From: Lachnospiraceae bacterium UBA3632
Lineage (GTDB): Bacteria > Bacillota > Clostridia > Lachnospirales > Lachnospiraceae
NCBI GenBank assembly: GCA_002373975.1
Contig: DFKZ01000036.1
Span: forward strand, 96,661-115,752
DNA: 19,092 nucleotides
Direction: 5' to 3'
Shown: positions 6,538 through 13,743 of the stretch, piece after piece
How the letters are laid out: each line of letters begins with the position of its first letter
Numbering within the stretch: position 1 is the first letter of the stretch
The notes under the pieces: model-generated
The model's database searches: none
Told to the model about the DNA's origin: nothing
The model's input: the letters and a program-made list of their open reading frames with translations, nothing else
Made by a program: the position numbers and the translations under genes

Positions 6538-9270
6538 CTACCCCAGATTATTCTTAAGTCCGTCTATAATCTTCTTATACTCCGCCATAAGCGCCTCATG
6601 ATTGAGGATCACGTAGTGAGTATCGGAATTCTTGATGGCGGCATCCATTTCCGTAGCCAGCTTGGACATGGTTATCGCACCTATATTGAGGGAAGAGCTC
6701 TTGAGGGAATGGACCTTAATGCGGTAATTGTCATAATCTCCGATAGAATAAAGATTATCCAGTTTCTCCGTCAGATCATTCTTGAGATAGGACTGTGCTA
6801 TCTCTATAAACAGTTCGGCGTCGTTTCCGCTGTACATAAGAGCGGTGTCTATATCGAGAAAATCACCGTATTCTTTCCTCAGCTTCGCGATATCATCATT
6901 TTCTTCTTTTTTGACGGGAACAGGCTCCGGCATTACGCTGTCGACAAACTTAATGCCCCCGCTTTTTGCGGTTCCCTTTCGCGCATATATGTCCGTACCG
7001 CCGTAGCTGTCCGTGCTCGAGTATATATTTCTGGAAGGAATACCGTCCTCAACCTTGGCAGAGTACTTCTCCAGCAGATTTCCCGCTGCATCTTTAGCCA
7101 GATACTTTCTGATCATCTCCTCGAGTATCTCGCCCCTTAAAGGCTTACTGATATAATCCGTAAAGCCTTCCTTAAGATATTCGTCCTTCACTCCGTAAAT
7201 GGCATTTGCGGTGAGCATGATAACGGGAGTATCATAGTTGATCCCAAGTTTATCTGCCTTCATCTTGTGAAGGGTCTCCACTCCATCCATATCCGGCATC
7301 ATGTGATCCATAAAGATGATATCGTATTTGTTCTTGGATGCCAGGCTCAGCGCTTCAAATCCGTCCGAAGCGGTATCTATGATCATCTTGGTCTTTTTAA
7401 GCAGTCCGCAGAATACAACAAGGTTTGTATCCACATCATCCACAGCGAGCACTCTTGCACCGGGGGCCTCAAAGCTTCCGGTATACCGCTTTTCCCTGCC
7501 TTCTTCTTTCGAAGGATCATAATTACCAACGGGAGTCATATCCTCTATCTGCTGGGGAAGAACAAATGTGAATGTAGATCCCTCACCGTATACACTGGTC
7601 ACATTAATATCGCCATTCATCATGTTGACAAGATTCTTGGTGATGGTAAGCCCCAGCCCCGTTCCTTCCACATGATGGTTCCTGGCCTCATCCACTCTCT
7701 TGAAGCTGTCAAAAAGCCCGGGGATATTTTCATTCCTGATCCCTATTCCGGTATCGCTTACTGTCACTTTAAGATAAAAGACCGACTTGTCCGTATATCC
7801 CGATACTTTCATCTTGATCGTACCCTTGGCGGTATACTTTACGGCGTTGCTAAGAAGGTTCACCATCACCTGCCTGATTCTCATGGCATCACCGATATAA
7901 CCCGACGGAAGTGAAGGATCCACCTCGATCTTAAACCCGAGGCTTTTATCCTGTGCCTTTACCGAAATAAGGTTATAGCTTTCATCAAGCACTTCCGTCA
8001 GTCTGTAGGGAGCGGGTACTATCTCAACCTTACCGGACTCGATTCTGGACAGATCCAGAATATCATTTACAATGCTAAGAAGCGCTTTCCCTGCTGTAAC
8101 CACCTGCCCGGAATACTTTGCGATAGGCTCCTCTGTGGTCTCCTTAAGAATGATCTCGTTTAGGCCCAGTATGGCATTTATGGGCGTTCTTATCTCGTGG
8201 GACATATTGGCCAGGAAGTTACTCTTTGCCATGTTGGCTTCGCGAGCCTGTTTGATAAGCTTGTCCGTCTCCGTCATGTCGTGTATGACATATATCACGC
8301 AGTACGGCTCCCTGTACTTATCAAATACCGCTGTCTTATCGATCTCGCACACAACGCCCGTCTCTCTGGATACAGCCCTGAAATTGTGGCTCGGAGTGGC
8401 ATTCACGATATTATCATTGTGTTCGTATTCAAAAATCTCGGAAAGAGTCGTTCCCTTTTTCACCGAATCCCCGAACAGGTCGTTCGAGAAGCGGTTTGCC
8501 ATTACCAGCTTTCCCTGAGGGTCGAATACCATAACGGAAGTATTTACCAGCTGATAGATATATTTCCCGAGATTTCCGATGGATATGTGGAATGTGTTGT
8601 TTTCAACGGCGGCGCGCCAGATTACGAGCAGACAAATAAATCCGCCTATACCGGAAGTTGGAAGTGCCACTCCGTATACCTGGGGAAGGATGGTATCGGG
8701 TATGGCCATGATCACTATCACAAAGTTTGCAAGAGTTGCCTCCACCTGGAATATCTTTTCTCTTCTGGGCTTTTTCTTGAAAAACCATACGAAATCAAGC
8801 ACCAGAAAGCTGATAAAGGTAAATGCCAGAAAAACATAGTGGAATTCTCTCTCAAAACAGGGTGCAGCATAATAAAATGTCCTGTCATCCATAAGGGTCC
8901 TTGCATAGATATTGGTTCCCTTGTGTGTAAATATGATAAGATCGGCCGTAGCCGCCGCAGCGTATATTCCCCCGCAGACAAACCTGAGCGGCTTGATCAT
9001 GTCCACCATATTGATCAGGAGAAAAGCTTCCGTGGTGAGAAATCCGGTTATTCCGGCCAGACCGATATTACGCATTATATGCGCCGTGTTAAAATTCCTG
9101 CAAAAGCCCATGATGCCGTAAAACGAGCACCAGATACACGTAAAGATACCCAAAAACAAAAGAAACCAGCGGATTGCTCCTGCCAGCTTCTCACGCAAAA
9201 AGTAGCTGAGACCCATGATCAGTCCCAGCATACCGAGTACAACCATTGAAGTGTTTATAAAACTACCCAT
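6538..9270 (-). CDS. Hybrid sensor histidine kinase with receiver and HPt domains
   Basis: Membrane-bound phosphorelay sensor, 910 aa. The N-terminus (about 8-222) has seven hydrophobic helices and a short extracellular loop, like the 7TM sensor regions of Clostridia kinases. A PAS domain follows (about 235-335, with VMVFDPQGKLVMANRFSNDL). The HisKA domain carries phosphoacceptor His358 in NFLANMSHEIRTPINAILGL. The ATPase domain has N-box NLLSNAVKY (471-479), G1 DTGIGI (506-511) and G2 GTGLGL (536-541). The receiver (about 605-725) has acid pair Asp611/612, phospho-Asp655, Thr687 and Lys709. A linker of about 60 residues precedes an HPt domain with His854 in KVHSLKSSSLNIG. All catalytic residues are present, giving a full His-Asp-His relay in one chain. 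A free HPt gene precedes it by 38 bases. No output regulator is in view. Confidence 0.93.
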   Translation of the reverse strand: MGSFINTSMVVLGMLGLIMGLSYFLREKLAGAIRWFLLFLGIFTCIWCSFYGIMGFCRNFNTAHIMRNIGLAGITGFLTTEAFLLINMVDMIKPLRFVCGGIYAAAATADLIIFTHKGTNIYARTLMDDRTFYYAAPCFEREFHYVFLAFTFISFLVLDFVWFFKKKPRREKIFQVEATLANFVIVIMAIPDTILPQVYGVALPTSGIGGFICLLVIWRAAVENNTFHISIGNLGKYIYQLVNTSVMVFDPQGKLVMANRFSNDLFGDSVKKGTTLSEIFEYEHNDNIVNATPSHNFRAVSRETGVVCEIDKTAVFDKYREPYCVIYVIHDMTETDKLIKQAREANMAKSNFLANMSHEIRTPINAILGLNEIILKETTEEPIAKYSGQVVTAGKALLSIVNDILDLSRIESGKVEIVPAPYRLTEVLDESYNLISVKAQDKSLGFKIEVDPSLPSGYIGDAMRIRQVMVNLLSNAVKYTAKGTIKMKVSGYTDKSVFYLKVTVSDTGIGIRNENIPGLFDSFKRVDEARNHHVEGTGLGLTITKNLVNMMNGDINVTSVYGEGSTFTFVLPQQIEDMTPVGNYDPSKEEGREKRYTGSFEAPGARVLAVDDVDTNLVVFCGLLKKTKMIIDTASDGFEALSLASKNKYDIIFMDHMMPDMDGVETLHKMKADKLGINYDTPVIMLTANAIYGVKDEYLKEGFTDYISKPLRGEILEEMIRKYLAKDAAGNLLEKYSAKVEDGIPSRNIYSSTDSYGGTDIYARKGTAKSGGIKFVDSVMPEPVPVKKEENDDIAKLRKEYGDFLDIDTALMYSGNDAELFIEIAQSYLKNDLTEKLDNLYSIGDYDNYRIKVHSLKSSSLNIGAITMSKLATEMDAAIKNSDTHYVILNHEALMAEYKKIIDGLKNNLG

Positions 9271-9308
9271 AAATCCGTTCTCCGAACCTCATCTGCCTTA
9301 ATGATCCG

Positions 9309-9653
9309 TCATGAAATCGCAGCTTTGATCTTATCCATAAGCTGCTTATACTGTTCAAGAACAGTTGCGTGATTTTCTTTGATAAAATCCGCTTTTCCGT
9401 CAGCGGCCGCAAACTCAAGCTCCTTGGCCTTTTCGGAAAGATTCTCTCCGCCTATCATGAGTGATGTGCTCTTAACACCGTGGATGACTACGCGGTAATC
9501 CGCCCAGTTCTCATCCGCAAAATACTTCTCCAGCTCTGCGGTGTGATCTCCGTCGATATAATCTCTCAGCATATCCTCGTAAAGATCTTCCATTCCTCCG
9601 CAGTATTCAAGCCCAAGCTCTGTGTTAAGAACTCCTTCAAGATCACCGATCAT
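9309..9653 (-). CDS. Free-standing HPt phosphotransfer protein
   Basis: Small cytoplasmic protein of 114 aa made of one histidine phosphotransfer (HPt) four-helix domain. The phosphoacceptor is His58 in RVVIHGVKSTSLMIGG, close to VHSLKSSSLNIGA in the tail of the next gene's product, so the two HPt domains look paralogous. Residues around it (YEDMLRDYIDGDH; LSEKAKELEFAAADG) also match helices of the fused domain. A GGAGAGG site lies 9 bases before the ATG. It lies immediately upstream of the hybrid kinase and probably shares its transcript. It may take phosphate from the kinase receiver and pass it to a response regulator encoded elsewhere. Confidence 0.85.
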   Translation of the reverse strand: MIGDLEGVLNTELGLEYCGGMEDLYEDMLRDYIDGDHTAELEKYFADENWADYRVVIHGVKSTSLMIGGENLSEKAKELEFAAADGKADFIKENHATVLEQYKQLMDKIKAAIS

Positions 9654-9756
9654 AGATTGTTACCTCTCCTTCTTACTAATCTTTATCTGTTTAATCTCTC
9701 ACGTAATACCCTGTTGCGATTTATTGCTTCCGCATTATCGGCTCTGTCTTTGTCAG

Positions 9757-11106
9757 CTACCGCTTTATCCTGCGCGCTTCGATATAATACCTCTTATCCT
9801 GCGCATGTCCCATGGAAAATGTCTTTCTCGGAAGCACACCGTCCGCCATAACGGTTTTGAAAAGCTGCTGCTTTCCCATGGCGGGAAGCAGGAATGAAAT
9901 ATTGCCTTCTCTCCTGCCCAGCTCTATGCAGGTATCGTCGCCGTGAATATAATCTATCTCCGATTCCCTGTCCTTAAGATACTCGTCCAAAAATGCCTGG
10001 AGCGTACCTACGGCAAGCTGCTTCTCGGGATGCAGCACCACTATGGTGCCCGTCTTATCGCTGTAGCAGTAGGTGATAAACTGCGCTTCCTTATCAAGTG
10101 CAGGCACATCCGGCAGATATTTACCGGGTTCCTTTGAGACTTCTTCCGCACTCGCACCTTCTACAATTATACTACCGCTTACCGTATCAGTAAACGCCTT
10201 TAAAAGCTCACCGGCATCAGCGTTAAATACCGTTCTGTGGATGGGTTCGAATGTAAGCGCATCATCATGGAGATTTACCACCTCAATGAGCGCGTATCTT
10301 GCGGGAAGGGAAGCCCACTCACTCTCCGGAACCGTCTTTTTGATGTTCTCATAGCACTGCTTTGCGGTGGCAAGGGAATGGTTTCCGTCCCCCACGGCAA
10401 AGAGCATCGGTGCAGCTCCGGCCATGCCGTACTTTGCATCCGATACTTCCTGCGAAGCAAGATGTTTTAAAGCTTTTGAAATGCTGTCCTTGGCATCATC
10501 GCCGAGGAGGTATCCCTTTATCTTTCCTCCGCCTTCCATGAGCTCGAAATCATATACTTTTTCGGATTCCGAAGTCATTTCCTTTAGAGGCTCGATCACG
10601 GTTTTTTCCGGATCGTCTATGAGCAGCATAACATGGGGCAGCTCAAGGTCGGCATTTTCTCTTACCTTTACTCTGGGAGGTATCCTTGAAAGAACTGTCC
10701 CTTCCGTTGCCCTTATTAGGGCGTTGTTTCCGGGCTTAAATTCATAATCCTCAAGGTCGATCTTTCCGACTATCCCGCGCCTTACGCGGCCGTCCGACTG
10801 TGTCCTTTCGATGTAGATAAGAGAATCACCGTACTCCTTAAAAACACCTTTCGAAAGATACTCTGCCATTCTTGAATTGATGCCTTCTATTCTCTGCGGC
10901 ACATCCTCGCCGTTAAGATATACTTCCGGCAAAATAAGGTTCAGCGCAGAAGGGGCGTCTCCCACTATCTCTTCCGCCTTCTCCCAGTATTCGGGCTGGG
11001 ATGTGAACTGATCACAGGCAACCACTGCCCACTTCGTCATATCCGCATCCTTGGGAAGCAGAATATCTGCAGGCGAAAAAGCTATGTTTTTAAATCTCTC
11101 ATCCAT
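9757..11106 (-). CDS. DUF1015 family protein
   Basis: Cytoplasmic protein of 449 aa matching the DUF1015 family in length and pattern; its biochemical role is not established to my knowledge. I chose the ATG at 11106, 7 bases after GAGGTG, over an in-frame TTG at 11148. Recognisable blocks are FSPADILLPKDADMTKWAVV near the start, DQFTSQPEYW (32-41), and GDGNHSLATAKQCYE (239-253), the counterpart of the conserved DGHH-type motif of the family. It lies 62 bases after the aldo/keto reductase stop and about 100 bases before the HPt gene. No signal peptide or membrane helix is seen. The chemistry is not inferable from the sequence. Confidence 0.8.
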   Translation of the reverse strand: MDERFKNIAFSPADILLPKDADMTKWAVVACDQFTSQPEYWEKAEEIVGDAPSALNLILPEVYLNGEDVPQRIEGINSRMAEYLSKGVFKEYGDSLIYIERTQSDGRVRRGIVGKIDLEDYEFKPGNNALIRATEGTVLSRIPPRVKVRENADLELPHVMLLIDDPEKTVIEPLKEMTSESEKVYDFELMEGGGKIKGYLLGDDAKDSISKALKHLASQEVSDAKYGMAGAAPMLFAVGDGNHSLATAKQCYENIKKTVPESEWASLPARYALIEVVNLHDDALTFEPIHRTVFNADAGELLKAFTDTVSGSIIVEGASAEEVSKEPGKYLPDVPALDKEAQFITYCYSDKTGTIVVLHPEKQLAVGTLQAFLDEYLKDRESEIDYIHGDDTCIELGRREGNISFLLPAMGKQQLFKTVMADGVLPRKTFSMGHAQDKRYYIEARRIKR

Positions 11107-11168
11107 CTTGGGACACCTCGAACTATATTTCTTTTTTGTATTTCGCAATCCTTTTTTGTGGTTCTTTT

Positions 11169-12347
11169 TTAATACTTCATAACTATGGGTGCAAACGTCT
11201 TGGCGATCTTATATATCGGGTCTTCCAAAACTCGCTTTGCATTCTTTAATTCTTTTCTGATCTCGATATGCTGAGGGCAGTGTTGCTCGCACTTTCCGCA
11301 CTCGATGCAGTTGGCCGGGCCGGTATAATCTTTCCTCAGGGCCGTGCACATATAATACTCACGGAAGGAATTCGCATATCCGTCCGAAGCACGCCTGTTA
11401 TATGCGGAAAAGACTCCCGGTATATCCACGTTTTTAGGGCAGGGCATGCAATATCTGCAGCCTGTGCATCCCACCTTCATCTTGGACTCGATGGCGCTGA
11501 CCACATCTGCGTAGAGCTTCCTGTCTTCCTCTGTCAGCTCGTGATCTTTAACATCCGATGCGATACGGCAGTTTTCCTCCACCATTTCCACAGAGTTCAT
11601 TCCGGAAAGCACGCAGGTGACCTCGGGCTGCTCCCACAGCCATCTCAAGGCCCACTCTACCGGAGTGCGCTTTATGGGGTATTTTTCAAATGCTTCATGC
11701 GCCGCTTTTGGAAGGTTGTTAACAAGCCTGCCTCCGCGAAGCGGTTCCATGATGACGACGGGAATCCCCTTTTCCGCTGCTGCCTTTAAACCTGTAACAC
11801 CAGCCTGAGAGTTCTCGTCCAGATAGTTATACTGTATCTGACAGAAATCCCAGTCGTACGCATTTAACAGCTCTATGAACATATCGGAGTTCCCGTGATA
11901 GGAAAATCCTACCTGCTCTATCTCACCCGTCTTTTTCTTATTCTCGATCCAGTCCTTTACTCCGAGGTCACAGAGCCTCTGCCATGTCTTTATATCCGTC
12001 AGCATGTGCATCAGATAGTAATTGACGTGATCGGTCCGAAGGCGCCTTAATTCCTCGTTGAAATACTTATCGGGATCGGAAGGATTCTTGATCATATAAT
12101 GGGGAAGCTTGGTGGCGATCCTTATCTTGTCGCGCACATTGTTCCTCTCGAAGATCTCTCCGATAAGAGCCTCGCTCCCACTGTAAACATAGGCTGTATC
12201 AAAGTAGTTAACACCCAGCTCGATGGAGCGCATTATCTCCCTTTCGGCCTTTTCAAGGTCCAGCTTTCCGCCCTTACTTGTAAAGCGCATACAACCGAAC
12301 CCGAGCAGAGAAATGTCATTTCCTTTTCTATCTTTCCTGTATTGCAT
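11169..12347 (-). CDS. Aldo/keto reductase with C-terminal 4Fe-4S domain
   Basis: NAD(P)H-dependent oxidoreductase of 392 aa, probably cytoplasmic. The TIM-barrel half (1-280) has the catalytic tetrad Asp50, Tyr55, Lys80 and His114 in FDTAYVYSGSEA, ATKLP and YYLMHML. The tail (about 290-360) carries two clusters, CTGCRYCMPCP (Cys294, 297, 300, 303) and CIECGKCEQHCP (Cys347, 350, 353, 357), so it could bind two 4Fe-4S centres and exchange electrons with ferredoxin-like partners. This layout is a known AKR subclass common in anaerobic Clostridia. GGAG lies 8 bases before the start. It is 19 bases after the 131-aa gene and is probably co-transcribed with it. Substrate unknown. Confidence 0.88.
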   Translation of the reverse strand: MQYRKDRKGNDISLLGFGCMRFTSKGGKLDLEKAEREIMRSIELGVNYFDTAYVYSGSEALIGEIFERNNVRDKIRIATKLPHYMIKNPSDPDKYFNEELRRLRTDHVNYYLMHMLTDIKTWQRLCDLGVKDWIENKKKTGEIEQVGFSYHGNSDMFIELLNAYDWDFCQIQYNYLDENSQAGVTGLKAAAEKGIPVVIMEPLRGGRLVNNLPKAAHEAFEKYPIKRTPVEWALRWLWEQPEVTCVLSGMNSVEMVEENCRIASDVKDHELTEEDRKLYADVVSAIESKMKVGCTGCRYCMPCPKNVDIPGVFSAYNRRASDGYANSFREYYMCTALRKDYTGPANCIECGKCEQHCPQHIEIRKELKNAKRVLEDPIYKIAKTFAPIVMKY

Positions 12348-12366
12348 ATTTTGTCTCCGTTAGTCC

Positions 12367-12762
12367 TTACAGCACTCTGGTGTCAAAGTCGGTTCCGCTC
12401 TCTTCTCTCATTTTGCGGATGAAAGGATCCGGATCCTTTTCCATCTGCAGCATTATATCCAATGATTCGACAAAAAGCCGCTCCGTTCTGTAGCGGTTCA
12501 TCTCATCATGCCGGTCCATGTAAGCCTTGAAATGATCCACCTGCCAGACGATTATGTCCGTCAGGTGAAAGCCCGCAACCTCATAGCCGTCCCAAAAGCT
12601 CCCCGTATCGTGATAATACGCAAGCTCCTTTAACACGCCCTCGGACCTTAGCATCCTGCTCCAAAGGTCCTCGCTGAAGGCCTCGTCTTTTCCGGCTTTT
12701 TCGGCAAGGCTGAGTATGAAATTGTGCAGGGCATCAAATGCCTTTTTTTGCTCTTCTGTCAT
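12367..12762 (-). CDS. Small helical protein of unknown function
   Basis: A 131-aa, mostly alpha-helical, charged cytoplasmic protein with no signal peptide, membrane helix or metal-binding cluster. I do not recognise the family. The sequence is rich in Glu, Asp and aromatic residues (GSFWDGYEVAGFHLTDIIVW). GAGG lies a few bases before the ATG. It begins about 39 bases after the terminator at 12801-12837 and is 19 bases upstream of the aldo/keto reductase, so it probably opens that transcript. Codon use and the clear ribosome site argue that it is a real gene. It may be a clade-restricted conserved protein. Confidence 0.7.
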   Translation of the reverse strand: MTEEQKKAFDALHNFILSLAEKAGKDEAFSEDLWSRMLRSEGVLKELAYYHDTGSFWDGYEVAGFHLTDIIVWQVDHFKAYMDRHDEMNRYRTERLFVESLDIMLQMEKDPDPFIRKMREESGTDFDTRVL

Positions 12763-12800
12763 TTCTTTGCCTCACTTGATCATCTTTCTCATTTTAACAC

Positions 12801-12837
12801 AAAAATACCTGCCGGGAAAATCCCTGACAGGTATTTT
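12801..12837 (-). terminator. Intrinsic terminator after the ZIP transporter gene
   Basis: The stem AAATACCTG / CAGGTATTT encloses an inner GGGA-TTTT-TCCC-like hairpin. On the minus strand it ends in a T-run (GTATTTTTGTGTT). It lies 36 bases after the ZIP gene and ahead of the 131-aa gene, so it separates the metal block from the middle block. The A/T-rich outer stem also leaves T residues on the other strand. Confidence 0.8.
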
Positions 12838-12872
12838 AATAGTCTTTTTATATTAATTTAACAATATGCTTT

Positions 12873-13652
12873 TTACCCCAGAGCAACATCCAGCGCCATC
12901 ATAAGGCTAAAGCCCACCGCAAATGCTATAACACCTATATTGGTGTGTTCGCCCGCCGACATCTCGGGGATCAGCTCCTCCACGACAACGTAGAGCATTG
13001 CGCCTGCCGCAAAGGATAAAAAATAGGGCATGGCGGGTACTATAAAGCCTGCAAGCACCACGGTAAGTGCTCCGAACACGGGCTCAACCGCCCCTGAGAG
13101 GACTCCGAGCGCAAAGGACTTCGGCTTGCTCTTTCCTTCCGCGTACAGAGGCATAGATATGATGGCGCCCTCCGGGAAGTTCTGTATTGCGATTCCCAGC
13201 GCAAGAGCAAGTGCCCCGCCTGCGGTGATCATTCCAGATCCGTTTAAGAGTCCGGCGTATACCACGCCCACCGCCATTCCTTCGGGAATATTGTGAAGTG
13301 TCACCGCAAGCACCATCATCGCCGTTCTGGTAAGATGGCTCTTTGGACCCTCGATCTGGTTGGCGGCTCTGTGCAAATGAGGTATCACATGGTCCAGTAA
13401 AAGCAGGAACAATATGCCGAGCCAGAAGCCGATAAATGCGGGAAGAAAGGCAAATCTTCCCATAACGGACGACTGCTCGATGGCAGGCACTATAAGGCTC
13501 CATATGGAGGCGGCCACCATCACTCCGGCTGCAAAGCCGCTGAGGGCTTTCTGGACCCCGCTCTTTAATTCCTTTTTCAGAATGAATACACAGGCAGCGC
13601 CAAGGGCAGTGCCCGCAAATGGTATCAATAATCCGGTAATAACAGTTTTCAT
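12873..13652 (-). CDS. ZIP-family metal transporter
   Basis: Membrane importer of divalent metals (Zn, Fe or Mn), 259 aa from the ATG at 13652; a TTG sits one codon earlier. GGATGG lies about 9 bases upstream. Eight hydrophobic helices are visible. The two metal-binding helices carry HNIPEG (120-125) and QNFPEG (157-162), the signature of ZIP TM4 and TM5. The loop before TM4 has a His-bearing patch, DHVIPHLHR (87-95). The gene lies 91 bases after the feoB stop in the same direction, with no terminator hairpin between, so it may be part of the same iron-linked transcript. ZupT-like broad specificity is plausible. Confidence 0.9.
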   Translation of the reverse strand: MKTVITGLLIPFAGTALGAACVFILKKELKSGVQKALSGFAAGVMVAASIWSLIVPAIEQSSVMGRFAFLPAFIGFWLGILFLLLLDHVIPHLHRAANQIEGPKSHLTRTAMMVLAVTLHNIPEGMAVGVVYAGLLNGSGMITAGGALALALGIAIQNFPEGAIISMPLYAEGKSKPKSFALGVLSGAVEPVFGALTVVLAGFIVPAMPYFLSFAAGAMLYVVVEELIPEMSAGEHTNIGVIAFAVGFSLMMALDVALG

Positions 13653-13743
13653 CAAGTATTTACCATCCTTTCAGGTTCATCTGCTCAGGATCATTGTACC
13701 ATTAAACGGCCATTGTTGCCATATTTCTTTACTTTGAGATGCT

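Noticed and set aside
8197..9249. Plus-strand open frame of 350 codons opposite the kinase gene
   Set aside because: It is antisense to the membrane and PAS region of a kinase with all expected motifs; its translation shows no family pattern and is rich in His, Cys and Tyr.
11107..11148. TTG start extending the DUF1015 protein by 14 residues
   Set aside because: The added residues are Lys/Arg/Ser-rich and unlike the family; the ATG at 11106 has GAGGTG at 7 bases.
11130..11170. Three CTTTTTT runs between the aldo/keto reductase and DUF1015 genes
   Set aside because: On the coding strand these are A-runs without a stem, so they are not a terminator; they look like spacer sequence of the minus-strand transcript.
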